Assembly: GCA_016169945.1 (NCBI GenBank)
Contig: JADLSH010000184.1
Location: 1,054,001 to 1,118,000, forward strand
Direction of reading: 5' to 3'
Length of the DNA stretch: 64,000 bases
Origin: Trachythela sp. YZ-2020
Taxonomy: Eukaryota; Cnidaria; Anthozoa; Malacalcyonacea; Clavulariidae
This document shows, piece after piece, positions 53,805 through 64,000 of the stretch. Numbering within the stretch: the stretch's first letter is position 1; every line of letters begins with the position of its first letter. The position numbers and the translations under genes are program-made. The notes beneath the pieces are model-generated. The model saw nothing but the letters and a program-made list of their open reading frames with translations. It did not search any database and was not told where the DNA came from.

Positions 53805-56800
53805 TGTGTCTTGAATTAACTTTTGCACTGAGTAAAACGTGGACTCAAAACAACAATTGGGAAACAACCAGAAATTGGAATCTTCAAAGACTGCCCTGCG
53901 CTGGCGACATTGTGAAAATTGATCTGGTAATAATATATGTTGTACTCTGTTATTCTGTATTTTTTCATTCATATGTCACTTTAAATTAAGAATTAACATA
54001 TAGAAATTTTGAAACTTTATAATTAATTTTGACCAGGCTGTTGGTGAAATATTTCTGAACTCGTCATCGACCATTAAAGAGTTGGTATGTTTCGTATTTT
54101 ACAGTTTAAATATTATTTCATTCACTATTGATAGTTGCACTGGATCAATTGAGGATGATCCTTACTGGACCTCTATTGGATGAACAGTTTAAGATGAACT
54201 GATAGAGTTATCCAGTATAGTTTAGTTTAGTTTAGTTTAAAGTTTAGTTTAGTTTAAAGTTTAGTTTAGTTTAGTTTAGTTTAGCTTAGTTTAGTTTAGT
54301 TTAGTTTAGTTTAGTTTAGTTTAGTTTAGTTTCTCAGGTAATTTTACTGGTCTCATTTAGCTGTTCCAAAAGGAAACAACGAATCAATTCTATTTTTCTG
54401 TAGACATTTCCACAAAATGGTTCAATAGTGTTGGGAAATACAGCGGAGATCGTCTTTGAAGAACAAAATTCTGATTCCAAAACTTGCAAAGGTAAAAAAT
54501 TGTTTGATGTGATTGCAAAATCTCCAGTATATCTGCAATGGCCCGATATTATAGTACTAGGAATGGACCATCGGTCTGGACGAACTTCAACAAAGAAAAA
54601 AATAAATCGTCTGGTAATCTGTTTGTTTATGTAAACAAATAAACCATCCGTCAAGACAAAGTAATCTGGGTAGTTCGCTGCTCAGACGAATTTGCTTGTG
54701 TTCGACTTTCACAGATCACCCGTCCTGTATAAACACAGGATTAGACGAACAATCAGAAAAAATACAAGACATGACTTGTTCCATGAACCACTATCGGTAT
54801 ATACCTTGCTATTCTAGCTAGTTCATCTCGTTCGTCTTGTGTTTACACTAAGACGGATGATCAGTCAAACGAATGATGCATCTTGATGGAAGATTCGTCT
54901 CTGGTATACTAAGATCAATGATACCAATGATTATGTTTACCAATAGTAACTGGGCATGTCAGTTAGCCAAATTTGAGAAGTGGATAGGAACGTTACGATG
55001 GTCGACTAGCGCGTTGGTCAAATATGGCTAACCGATAATCAAAGCCGACGTCTCTGGATTAATGTATCATCGCCTTCCGACGAGGTAGGCGTGGTTTGAG
55101 TGAGGATTGGCCATGTTTAAGCGTGACTCGCTGAAATTATAACTCTTCAGTGAAAACTTTCCTTTTATTAACACACATTTTAAAGTAATACACATTTTAA
55201 TTTTATCTAAAGAAATTCGTTTACTTAATCTTTAATTTTAACCCAGACATTTTTTGTGACAATCAACAGTTAAGGAGTACATTACGAACAATTACAGATA
55301 TATGACTGATAAGTTTCTATTAAGTCTCTTCTGGTTTTACTTAATGCTCTTTATTAATGATATTAAGCTTGAGGAGGTGATACTTCTTCAATGACAATAC
55401 GAGACGTTGACCGAAAACCAGTATTGCCATCTCCGCGACTCCCACTCCTACACTTGCCTATCCAGAACCCCACACGTATGTGACCTTTAGGAACCTGGTT
55501 GCAGTAGCCTTCAATATGGCGGTGACGATGGGGGTTGACTTGGGTTGATGCAACCCAAACAATTCCTTCAATAGTCGCAGGTTTTGTACATTCTACGCCA
55601 TCAAATGTAAAATACCATCGATTGCAAGCGATACTGCCATAGGAACGTAGGGTTCCCCCGTAAAACACACGGAGTGAGGTGTTGTCATATGTCTTGTTGA
55701 AATTACAGACCTATATGAAGAGACCAAATATCTAGTTGATGTGCCGCAAATCCTCTATTTAAGCCTCTCGCCAAATACGCCCCATCCCTTAAGGGAGAGA
55801 AATGATTTTATCCCCGAACGTGTGGTGCCAGTGTAGGTGTGCAATAAGCTAAGCTTTGTGTCTTTAGCATCAATCTACCTTCTACCTGAAAAAAACAATT
55901 GAAGTTCTAGTTGTATTTTTCAGGTAGGTTGATCCTAAAGACCGGAAGCTTATTGTTTTTAATCCCCCTGTCTATTAAGCCCCCACTCCATCTTCATTGC
56001 AAAGAAACACATGACTATAAGCCAAGTGGATGGTGCGCATCCAAATGACGTGTTCTACGTCGGGATAAAATTTCAGTTGAATCATATAATTATATATTAT
56101 TTAAACCTGTATCAAGCCACTGTCTTTTTCATCGCTTCTGTCCCAAACGCATTGTTTCCAATTTGATTTCGCCAGATTTACGTCATTATTTCCTTCCTCC
56201 CCAGGCTTTCCTTTCGCGCCAGGCATTCCATGACTTCCCGAATTTCCTGGAACACCAGGGACACCTGGGACACCGGGAACACCTGGGATACCTGGAGAAC
56301 CACCACAGATCGGCTGAGAATAATAATAACAATAGACAAAGATTCATTTAGAATATCAACCCAGACCACTACATTAAAAAGAGCTATGCACAAGTGTATT
56401 TTAACGGACATTCAATTTCTCCTTGCAATATATTCAAAAGAAACATGAAATGGTTATGTGATGTACTATTGTCAGCTTGGTTTGTTGAAAAGCCAACTTC
56501 AAAACTCATTTTGCAAAGCTAAGCATTTTAAGCTTTTCACCGATTGCTAGGACCACAGGTTCGATTCCTGCCAGAGGGCCTAAGGTTGCATTTTTCACGA
56601 ACACCATCAACTAAGGACTGATAGAGCTATCCCGAGTATAAATTGAATTAGTTAAATTTACTACAGTAACGTACATAAAAGACCAGTGCCTGCATATCAT
56701 ATATAACACCACGAACTTACCGTAGTTTTACTTTGACTTTTGACGCTTGTTATCTCAGCCATAAAAACAAATAACAAGAAAACCACGAACTTAGATTCCA

Positions 56801-59800
56801 TCTTAACTGACAATCTTACCAACTTCTCTGTCGAAACTCAACTAGAACTGATCCTACAGCGAGCCTTGCACAACATTTTGAACTGTCCTATTTTAATTAA
56901 AAACCACTCATATTTGAACAAAGCTTATTAACATAACAAGGTGAAAGAAATCATTGGCAATAATTAATATTGTGTAATGCAAACAGTAAATGCTAGCAAG
57001 ATTATATCAAAACCTTTTAGGATCAAAATGTTTGTCATTTTTCAGATGGAAAATTCCCATTGACGCTCAAGGTTTAGGACAACATACTCTGACATCACGT
57101 GTACAAAATGGTCACCTACTAAGTTCAAAGATTGCATTTTGGTGCGCGATATTACTATATGTTACCAAAATTTTACCATTGCATTTTCTGGTTACATTAA
57201 ACATACTTCGTAAACAGTGGCGGACACTACGCAAAATATTGGGGGTGCGAACTTAGGTTGCCAACACATAATCATATTTTTGTTGCTTCAAATCTCAGTT
57301 CTTAAAACCTTTTTGACTTAAATTTCATTTCATTTTCTACTTAAATTATAGCCTACCAAAGCTTTTGTGGTTGCAATATCATTAATATACAGCTTTGTTA
57401 CACAGTTAGTCAGCTATCATTGTCCGCCACTGTTCGTAAATCTAACCTAATATTCTTATAGTTAGTACTTTTTCCAAATGGACAATGTAGAATTTGCTAA
57501 GAAATGAGCAATTTCAATAAGGTCAATTTGAGCAATAACTGACTGGATTAGTAGACAACACCTTAAATAAACAAAGTTAGAGAACTGGAACGAGGGTCCA
57601 ATAGTAGACCAACTTAACGCTGATTGGATAGTTTTGGATTAGTCCACCTTACGCTTCACGTGTACAAACATCCCCTGAACCATTGGGTCACAACAATATA
57701 GCCGCCATTTGCTTCATTTATTCATAGCAGATGCACTATGATTAATTATTTTTGCTTATCTCAGGTGGTGAAATTAGTTTTACCGGCTCTGGTTCAAATG
57801 ACTGGTTCGATCCCAGTAATTGGCAAGCTGATTCCAAATCAAATAATATCGGTTTATATTCGCAACAAGTGCCTTGTCAGTATGATGTTGTCACATTTCC
57901 AAAGGTCAGTTTGCATTTGTAAAGCGTACTGTTTCTCCCCATCTTTTTGCCTCTCAGTTCGACTGGTTGGTTAGTGGCCAGTCATTTTACGAGTGCGCTA
58001 GCCAGTCAGTTAATAGGCCTTTGCATAAATGGTAAGCTTCGCGTCTTTAGGATCAATATATCTACCTGGAAATTCAACAAGAGCTTCGACGTTTCGAGCG
58101 AAGGCCATTCGTTTGGCCTAAGCACACAGTTTAAGTTTTTGTTGGAGTACATATTTACTTTCTATTATGTTCCTAATTTTACTTACTAGGACTCGAGTTA
58201 CAATGTTAAAATATCAAAGAACGTCACTGTTGCCACCGTTTTTATGAATGGAAAGGTAAATTGTCCCATAAATGTGTTCCTCGCTTCGCTCAGTAGACAT
58301 CAAAGCCATTCATTGGACATCGACTTACCATTGGAGATCAATTGCGGTTCACCTCCAAATCATGGCATAACTGATATAGTGATATTTATTCTTATATTGG
58401 AAAAATAAACCTCATTCTTTTGGAAAACAGATAGAAACTTCGAACATTGTCAAAGACTGAATGGAATTCAAAAGATTAAATCAAAGCTTTTTTACCCGAG
58501 GTCCGGATCGTCATCAGTGCAAATCTGAGTATACCTTTACAAACATTTACATTATTTTCACATCAGATGAAGATCCAGACTCTCGGACCCACTGCTTTAT
58601 CCGCCTCATGCAAACGTACAAGGAATGTTATGCATTTTCTTTCTTCTGAAGGAACACAGCGAAAATGAATTTCAACGATACATCACATCTCACACTGGAG
58701 TACAACAAATACAACTTAAAAAGTCAGCTTCATTTCACATCACTGGCAAGGAATGTCGGGACATTTCTGGATGCATATGTGACAATAACAAGGTAAATCC
58801 GGTTCATTAAATACACCCATGTGTCAAAAGTTGAAAGGAATCAAAATTGGATTAACTTCATGTAATATTATACAACTCGAGTCTATTCATAGTGAATTCG
58901 ACGTTCACACATGACCGAACGAATGTGGAACCGTACGCAAATTCATCCAGTTCCATTTGTTCATGGTGATGATGATGATGGTGGTGGTGATGATGATGGT
59001 GGTGGTGATGATGGTGATGATGGTGATGATGATGATGGTGGTGATGGTGGTGGTGATGATGGTGATGATGATGGTGATGGTGGTGGTGATGATGATGATG
59101 ATGATGGTGATGATGATGGCATCCCATTTTCTTCGGAAATTTTATATTTCTTTATATTACTGATATGACGAATATTACTGTGTATTTACTCATGTTATTT
59201 TTCTAACTTAGTACGAAGAGTATATTTGTTCCTTTGTAACATGTCCAAAAGTACAGTGTGATCAACCTGTGAAACCGTCTGGTGGATGCTGTTCCATTTG
59301 CGGTAAAAACTTACTTAGTTAGTTGGCGGTTAGTTAGTTAATTAGTTAGTTAAATTGTTAGTTAATTAGTTAATTAGTCAGTAATTTGATAATTAGTTAG
59401 GTAGTTAATTAGTTAATTAGTTAATTAATTAATTAGTTAGTTAGTTAGTTAGTTAGTTGGTTAGTCTGCTATAATTTGCTAGTTAGATTATTGTGGCTAC
59501 ATAGATATATATAGTTACTTAAATAGTCAGACACTGTTAATAAGTTAATTATATTGTTCGCTTAATATTAGTAACTTAATTAGTTTGATAGTTAATTTTT
59601 ATTGCCTATTATTTGGTATGATAGACAGTTGGCAGTGGTTTGTTAATTGATCGCTGATTTACTTTACATTCGTACGTTTGGCAGATTTGAGTCAAAATTT
59701 TCCAACTTGAACATTTCAGGAAACCTACTGCTAGTGAACTATTCTGTTGGATTTAGCAAAGCCTTCATGGAAAAACAAATACAGAAATATTTAAAAGAAG

Positions 59801-61900
59801 TAAGATAACTTTAATGCTTTTACTCCATCGATCTATACCTCCCCATGACTTTCAAAACAAGCTTTGAGCTGTTGTTTTTTCTGTCCTAGTTTCCTGAAGT
59901 GATTTTTACCAGCATGAAATATGAAGAGCAGCGAATTCAAATTTTTTTCTGGGATGAGTCAAAATCTGGTATCAATTTTTATCACCATGTTTTTACCAAA
60001 GTTTGGTTCGTTTGTGCATTTTTAACTAGATTTTCTCGTTGATTCTCTTTTATTTTTATCCCGTTAGATAGTTCGAAAACAGTCAGTGCTGCTCGTTCAA
60101 TTCGTGAAAACCTTTTAGCTGGTAATTGGTGTAATTGTGATGTATAAATTAACATAAATTTCAAGTACGTTCCCGTAGAAAAACTTAAATTACTTTGCGT
60201 TTTACATATATATGGTGTTCATTTGTCCCAGATGAAAAGACGCACATCATTGCAATTGAAATACTACCTAAACAGCCATCTGCTGAAGCCAGCAAATCAA
60301 AAAGTAAATGTTTTAATAATCTTCTATTTATTTTGACTTTTAAAATCGTATTATAAGTTGCTTTTAGCCTCCTAGCTCCGAAGTCAGTCTCAATACGGCT
60401 CACTGTGACTTATTTTTTACCACCCTGGCACAGTGACCCCCATAGAGAACTGTCGAGGTGGGAAATGAAAGTAAGAATTATTGAACTAATAAAGTCCTCG
60501 TTGTCGGATTTGATATATTACATCATCGACATGAAGTTTCCAATATTTCAGGTGTCGATGCGGTGACAATTGGCTCGATTGCTGCCGGCGGTGTCGTCTT
60601 TATTATTTTAGTCGTCGTACTGCTTGTTGTTATTCTTTTTAAACGAAAGAATTCAAGGTAGACACATGTATTGCCAAATGAAACTAACTTTATCTATATT
60701 GGATAACTGTATAGACAGTATACTACTTAGCTGTTCTCTTTAGAGGTCCAGAAAGGGCAATCCCATATTGGTCTAGTGTTACTACAGGAGGAAAACTAAA
60801 CTAAACTAACTTAATTTATACTGGATAACTCTATCAGCTCTAAACTGTTCTTCCTAGAGGTCCAGTAAGGATCATCTCTTATTGATCCAGTATTACTACA
60901 GGAGGAAACCTAAACTAAACTAACTTTATTTATACTGGATAGCTCTATCAGATCTAAACTGTTCTCCCTAGAGGTCCAGTAAGGGTCATCCTTTATTGAT
61001 CCAGTGTTACTACAGGAGGAAACCTAAACTAAACTAACTTTGTTTATACTGGATAGCTCTATCAGTTTCTAAACTGTTCTCCCTAGAGGTCCAGTAAGGA
61101 TCATCTCTTATTGTTCCAGTGTTAGGCCTACTACAGGAGGAAAACTAAACTAAACTAACTTCATTTATACTGGATAACTCTATCAGCTCTAAACTGTTTT
61201 TTCTAGCTAGAGGTCTAACAAAATCCATCTCTTTTTTATTCAGTGCTACGGAGTACGGAGTACCCGGAGAAAATCTGCGGTGTTTCTTAAATCTATATCT
61301 TTAGTGAATCCGAAATATTTTACTCTAGTGCAAACGTGTCATATTTCTACTATTTATAGATATGACATCAATGTGACCGAAAGAAATAATGAAGGTGAAA
61401 TGGGTAAGGTGGAGAATCCTGCTTTCCTAGAAGATGGTGTGAATCCTTTGTACGAAGCTAATCTAGAAATGGTAGGTATAAAAATAGACATGCTAAGTAG
61501 GTATATAGATGTATCAAATTGTTTTTTTTGTCGTCTTCGTCGTCGTCGTCGACTCGTCGTCGTCGTTGGAGTTGTAGTTGTAGAAGTAGTTCGATTATTA
61601 TTAAGTTATATTTTGTCCATATTTTGCACATGAATATCATTGCAACACGCGTTTACAGTTTAGGAGGGCCAAAATCTGTAGCCAAAATTAAAGACAAAAT
61701 CTAGCCCAGTTTTAGACATCTGCTACCCGAGCTTACTACTGAAGCAGCCTGAGTAACTCTAATATAATAATAAAACCTATTTTATTTAATTGCAGGATAC
61801 ATTGGGGTTCACCAATGCTTTGTCGATCAAAGATGGAGACACAAGTGCTATGGAGAATCCTCTCTACGAGCCCGCGAAACCGTCTGGTTCTGGTGATTGA
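53805..61900 (+). CDS. AMN: Amnionless homologue (type I membrane protein, cubilin partner), 5' exon missing
   Basis: Fourteen exons, ~433 aa: 53805-53926, 54037-54084, 54404-54491, 57765-57904, 58190-58255, 58652-58792, 59212-59302, 59720-59799, 59890-59968, 60068-60121, 60232-60303, 60552-60657, 61360-61471, 61796-61900. The ectodomain has two AMN-type segments: NWETTRNWNLQRLPCAGD near the start, and NDWFDPSNWQ ... VPCQYDVVTFP later. Then comes the Cys-rich block CRDISGCICDNNK ... KPSGGCCSICG, as in vertebrate AMN. A single transmembrane helix lies in exon 60552-60657, followed by KRKN. The tail has ENPAF, VNPLYE and ENPLYE. In vertebrates AMN anchors cubilin at the apical membrane and drives its endocytosis through tail FxNPxF signals. 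Length agrees with the family (~450 aa). Exon 53805 starts in phase 1 with no ATG in frame, so a signal-peptide exon lies upstream unseen. A CTHRC1-like gene is nested antisense in intron 3. Confidence 0.9.
54130..54335 (+). repeat. Composite-element tail unit running into (TTTAG)n
   Basis: One forward unit (gcactggatcaattgaggat ... gaactgatagagttatccag) whose end, tagtttagttt, has expanded into ~20 copies of tttag. This suggests that the 3' end of the element seeds microsatellites. Confidence 0.75.
55363..56801 (-). CDS. CTHRC1-like secreted protein (short collagen helix plus C-terminal domain)
   Basis: Three minus-strand exons: 56801-56721, 56313-56107 and 55710-55363; complete, 211 aa, stop TAA at 55365-55363. 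Exon 1 is a signal peptide (MESKFVVFLLFVFMA). Exon 2 starts PICGG, then about 12 Gly-X-Y triplets, then KQCVWDR. Exon 3 holds the conserved C-terminal domain: VCNFNKTYDN, CNRWYFTFDGVEC, IEGYCNQ, TGFRSTSRIVIEE. This matches collagen triple helix repeat-containing protein 1, a secreted glycoprotein known in vertebrates to act in the Wnt/PCP pathway and matrix remodelling. The vertebrate protein is ~243 aa. Intron phases are 0 and 0. The gene lies wholly inside intron 3 of the amnionless gene on the opposite strand. A possible polyadenylation signal is at 55169-55164 (AATAAA on the minus strand). Confidence 0.92.
55841..55954. mobile_element. Foldback element upstream (5' side) of the last CTHRC1-like exon
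   Basis: Arms aagctttgtgtctttagcat/caatctacct and the inverse (aggttgatcctaaagaccgg/aagctt). A half copy of the same family is at 58028-58110 (taagcttcgcgtctttagga/tcaat). Confidence 0.65.
56540..56655 (+). mobile_element. Composite tRNA-headed element, internally deleted
   Basis: B-box region (accacaggttcgattcctgc, cagagggcc) followed after ~40 bp by the end of a tail unit (ggactgatagagctatcccg, agtataaattgaattag). The middle is missing. It lies in intron 1 of the CTHRC1-like gene. Confidence 0.65.
57215..57432. mobile_element. hAT-like MITE with perfect 8-bp target duplication
   Basis: Ends CAGTGGCGGACA and the exact inverse TGTCCGCCACTG. TTCGTAAA lies on both sides (57207-57214 and 57433-57440). 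It is 218 bp with no ORF. The CAG..CTG ends plus 8-bp duplication are the hAT signature, and the intact duplication suggests a recent insertion. Confidence 0.88.
58966..59120 (+). repeat. (GAT/GGT)n microsatellite
   Basis: About 50 triplets of gat and ggt in an amnionless intron. The poly-His, poly-Asp and poly-Met frames are artefacts. Confidence 0.92.
59313..59462 (+). repeat. (TTAG)n microsatellite
   Basis: Imperfect ttagttagttag / ttaattag run right after the Cys-rich exon of the amnionless gene. Confidence 0.88.
60670..61290 (-). mobile_element. Composite element with five well-preserved tail units
   Basis: Five reverse ~114-bp units (ggaggaaaactaaactaaac, taactttatttatactggat, agctctatcagatctaaact) ending in a body fragment (gtacccggagaaaatctgcg/gtgtttctta). 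No head remains. It lies between the transmembrane exon and the tail exons of the amnionless gene. Confidence 0.82.
61525..61590 (+). repeat. CGT-rich triplet run
   Basis: Short tcgtcgtcgtcgtcg / ttg run in the last amnionless intron. Confidence 0.75.
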
Positions 61901-62931
61901 GAGACTGGTGTAAATACTTCGTGTAGATATACTAAACTCTAAAGTTAACGCATTAGACTAAAATTCTCGCAAATTTATACAACTTATAAGCACTAAAGTA
62001 CACTAACTATTTTTTACAAAAATGAATTAATTTAAAACAGAGAAAACGTTATTCAATTAATAGTAGAGCATTAATGAATTTGATTCACGAGCATTAATGA
62101 ATTTGATTCACCAATTATATTTGCCTTCTACATATAATGAGGGTCGATCGTGATTCGCGTATGATTCGTGAAGGGGTGAAATGGAAGTTGGGATTTACCT
62201 ATTTCCCCCTGAACAATGGAATTTGCACCACTAGGAATGGGATTATACATGCACCATTGCACTATTTGCGTGCGCTGTTTGTCTCAGACAGGAAGAGCTC
62301 ATATTACACTTCCTTCCCATCAAATATATATTGTTTTATGGAATCATACTATTGTCTATTGTTATATTGAAATCGTCTGTGTTCTATGCATATTCACTGC
62401 GCTATTATTCGCAACTTTACAGCAAACTGCATGTGCAATACTTTTACAACCGTGATTCAACGAAAGCGCTAACACTGTAAAAGGCAAGTTAAGTTTATGC
62501 ATTAGCATATAGATTTGATGGTTGACGTACTTTGATCTGATGCGGGTCTGATGATACTTTGCCCAGTTAAAAAACGTTCCTGTGATGATTCGACTTGTAT
62601 GACTCAGTGACGTCTTTGGACGATTAACTTAATTCAACTTCTGACAAATTAAAGTTTGGAACAAGTTGACTATTAATCGCGGGAAAAGTCGAAGACATAT
62701 TAATAATACTCAAGATATATAAAGGCACTAACAATCGAAGGTTATTTGTCAATCAAAACACAGTTGGATTTAGACTACATTATTTAGACTACATGTGAAT
62801 TGAAACCGGGAATTGAAAAGAAATAATGCAAGAGTAAAATTCGACGATAGTCGCTGATCGGTGGATTTAAATCAACGAGTGATACATTAAATACTCAAGC
62901 GCATTTAACCGTGTAAACAAACCCTAGCGCA
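61901..62931. other. Intergenic region between the amnionless gene and the small ORF
   Basis: 3' flank of the amnionless gene (no canonical AATAAA recognised), a duplicated phrase (gcattaatgaatttgattca, twice at 62070-62110), then the promoter of the small gene at 62716 and ~190 bp of presumed 5' UTR. Confidence 0.55.
62716..62724 (+). promoter_or_regulatory. TATA box (TATATAAAG)
   Basis: A strong TATA match 208 bp before the start codon at 62932 in sequence that is otherwise not TA-repetitive. A start site ~30 bp downstream (about 62747) is inferred. Confidence 0.5.
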
Positions 62932-63177
62932 ATGGCTCAATTTGTCGGCGGGGCATACATTGGTGCAAGCGCGGTGCGCGAATACTCCCATTTAAACGCA
63001 GCATATGCAAATGAATTGAAAGACAAAATACGCGGGCAAGATGAGGACGAAAGCGTCCCGCAAAAGACGCGCTGGTTCAACAAGCGTCCAAAAGTGAAAC
63101 TGCGTATTCGAGAGAAGTGTCTACAACGGGGCCAGTTCCGTTGGAAGAAGATAAAGCCCGATTATGGTTCTAGTTAA
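62932..63177 (+). CDS. Small basic protein of unknown function (81 aa, single exon)
   Basis: An intronless frame of 81 codons, ATG in good context (gcgcaATGG), stop TAA. No signal peptide, membrane segment or known domain. The N-terminal third is Ala/Gly-rich (GGAYIGASAVREY), the middle acidic (RGQDEDES), the C-terminal third strongly basic (KTRWFNKRPKVKLRIREK). It is richer in G+C than its flanks and its codons look used rather than random. A TATA box lies 208 bp upstream; ATTAAA near 63323 could serve polyadenylation. Alternatives are a retrogene or chance; I favour a real lineage-specific gene. Confidence 0.5.
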   Translation: MAQFVGGAYIGASAVREYSHLNAAYANELKDKIRGQDEDESVPQKTRWFNKRPKVKLRIREKCLQRGQFRWKKIKPDYGSS

Positions 63178-64000
63178 GATGGATTTTATTTTGCTTGACA
63201 TGAAATTGAATTGCTTTCATATGTACTTAATTTGTGAGAATATATACTTATTGTGCTCGATATAACAGTGTGAAGGCAAACAGATAGAATATGACATATT
63301 ATATAATGTAGAAAATGTATATTAAATTGGGTATTTTAATTAATTGATCGGACCATAATAGTCAACATAATATACCAAATATTTACATTTCCCAGACCCC
63401 TTTGCGGTCTCATACAACCAAGTTTGCTTTGCCGAAGACTTGTATACCCAATTCAAAACTTTGGATAACTCGCATGTCTATTTACTCTTGTTCTAGTTCA
63501 TGGAAGCTTAGAATAGAACAAAGGTAATTAAAAAAGGCTTTAAGGCGTTGTTACACTGTGCAACTTGTCTCGCAATGTTAGGAAAAACAATTTCAGCGTT
63601 GCATTTCAAGCTATGTTCATGCAACTTGCAATGATCATACCGTTTGGCGCCAAATTGTCAGCCAAGAGCCAATAGGAAGCCATTCAGTGAGTAAACATTG
63701 CGAGACAAGTTGCACGAAAGCTAGGCATGTGAGTTATCCAAAGTTGTGAATTGAGTAGCAACGTTACTAGGGGGGGGGGGGGGTGTATAGAATTATCTTA
63801 TACATCTTTCTTATGCTTTTGATTGTATATTATTTACAGTAAGAGAAATTCAAACAGCATGTTATTTTAAATTAGATAATATTTTCATCACAATAAGATA
63901 CAGGCTTACAATTCAAAGCACTTCAAAACTAGTCTTATTGTATTCTTACACTACATTGTAATTTGTCAGACAAATGTCCAGTTTCACCACGAATGAAGGC
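63178..64000. other. 3' flank of the small ORF to the window end
   Basis: AT-rich 3' flank, then the nested MITE pair (63446-63757), a 14-G homopolymer at ~63770-63783, and AT-rich sequence without ORFs. Confidence 0.6.
63446..63757. mobile_element. MITE of the CATGCCTAGTTAC family containing a second MITE
   Basis: Outer ends acccaattcaaaactttgga/taactcgcatg and the inverse (catgtgagttatccaaagtt/gtgaattgagta). Nested inside, 63558-63715 has its own perfect 22-bp inverted repeats (gtgcaacttgtctcgcaatg/tt and its inverse). The inner element is therefore a later insertion. Confidence 0.82.

Noticed and set aside
58858..59168. Poly-His, poly-Asp and poly-Met frames
   Set aside because: GAT/GGT microsatellite in an amnionless intron.
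61904..62460. Frames of 77-79 codons after the amnionless stop codon
   Set aside because: Overlapping frames of similar quality with no domains; consistent with 3' UTR or intergenic sequence.

Overview
The window is from a cnidarian nuclear genome. It is AT-rich and intron-dense, with short exons and consensus GT-AG junctions. Three observations point to Cnidaria: a C-terminal exon encodes a minicollagen-type cysteine-rich domain (CX3CX3CX3CX3CC) beside polyproline, a module known from stinging-capsule (nematocyst) wall proteins; several genes carry ShKT modules; and the introns are full of small palindromic elements. The class within Cnidaria cannot be fixed from the sequence.

Layout. 701-3388 (+) holds the last seven EGF exons of a gene that starts upstream. 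4501-16252 (+) is a complete 18-exon gene (1007 aa): signal peptide, basic N-terminal region, 17 EGF-like modules, a Pro/Thr linker, and a terminal Cys/Pro-rich region with minicollagen CRDs. 18243-29066 (+) and 30888-42121 (+) are tandem paralogues with the order pro-region, astacin protease, two TSP1, MAM, three ShKT (717 and 770 aa). 43340-51593 (+) is a third relative that has TSP1-MAM-six ShKT but no protease (559 aa). 53805-61900 (+) encodes an amnionless homologue, a type I membrane protein with NPxF/NPxY tail motifs. A complete CTHRC1-like gene (211 aa, minus strand, 55363-56801) sits inside its third intron. 62932-63177 (+) is a small intronless ORF downstream of a TATA box.

All exon models were joined by hand from splice sites and reading phase. 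The summed coding length is divisible by three in every complete model, and nearly all domain exons are phase 1-1. The 5' end of the first gene and the signal-peptide exon of the amnionless gene are not seen.

Non-coding content. The commonest repeat is a composite element with a tRNA-like head and a tail of tandem ~114-bp units, found in about 20 places in both orientations. Other families are: CCTCGTACCC-ended elements with 8-bp target duplications, including a 1.88-kb member carrying broken ORFs; a hAT-like MITE with a perfect 8-bp duplication; a Tigger/pogo-like TA-flanked MITE; many foldback elements, some nested; and large tandem arrays. The most striking array is 139 copies of a 10-bp unit just before the minicollagen-CRD exon. 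Two decayed duplicate EGF exons lie in introns of the 4501-16252 gene.

The genes suggest extracellular-matrix and capsule biology (EGF/CRD, astacin/TSP1/MAM/ShKT, CTHRC1-like) next to an endocytic receptor subunit (amnionless). Functions are inferred from domain families only.
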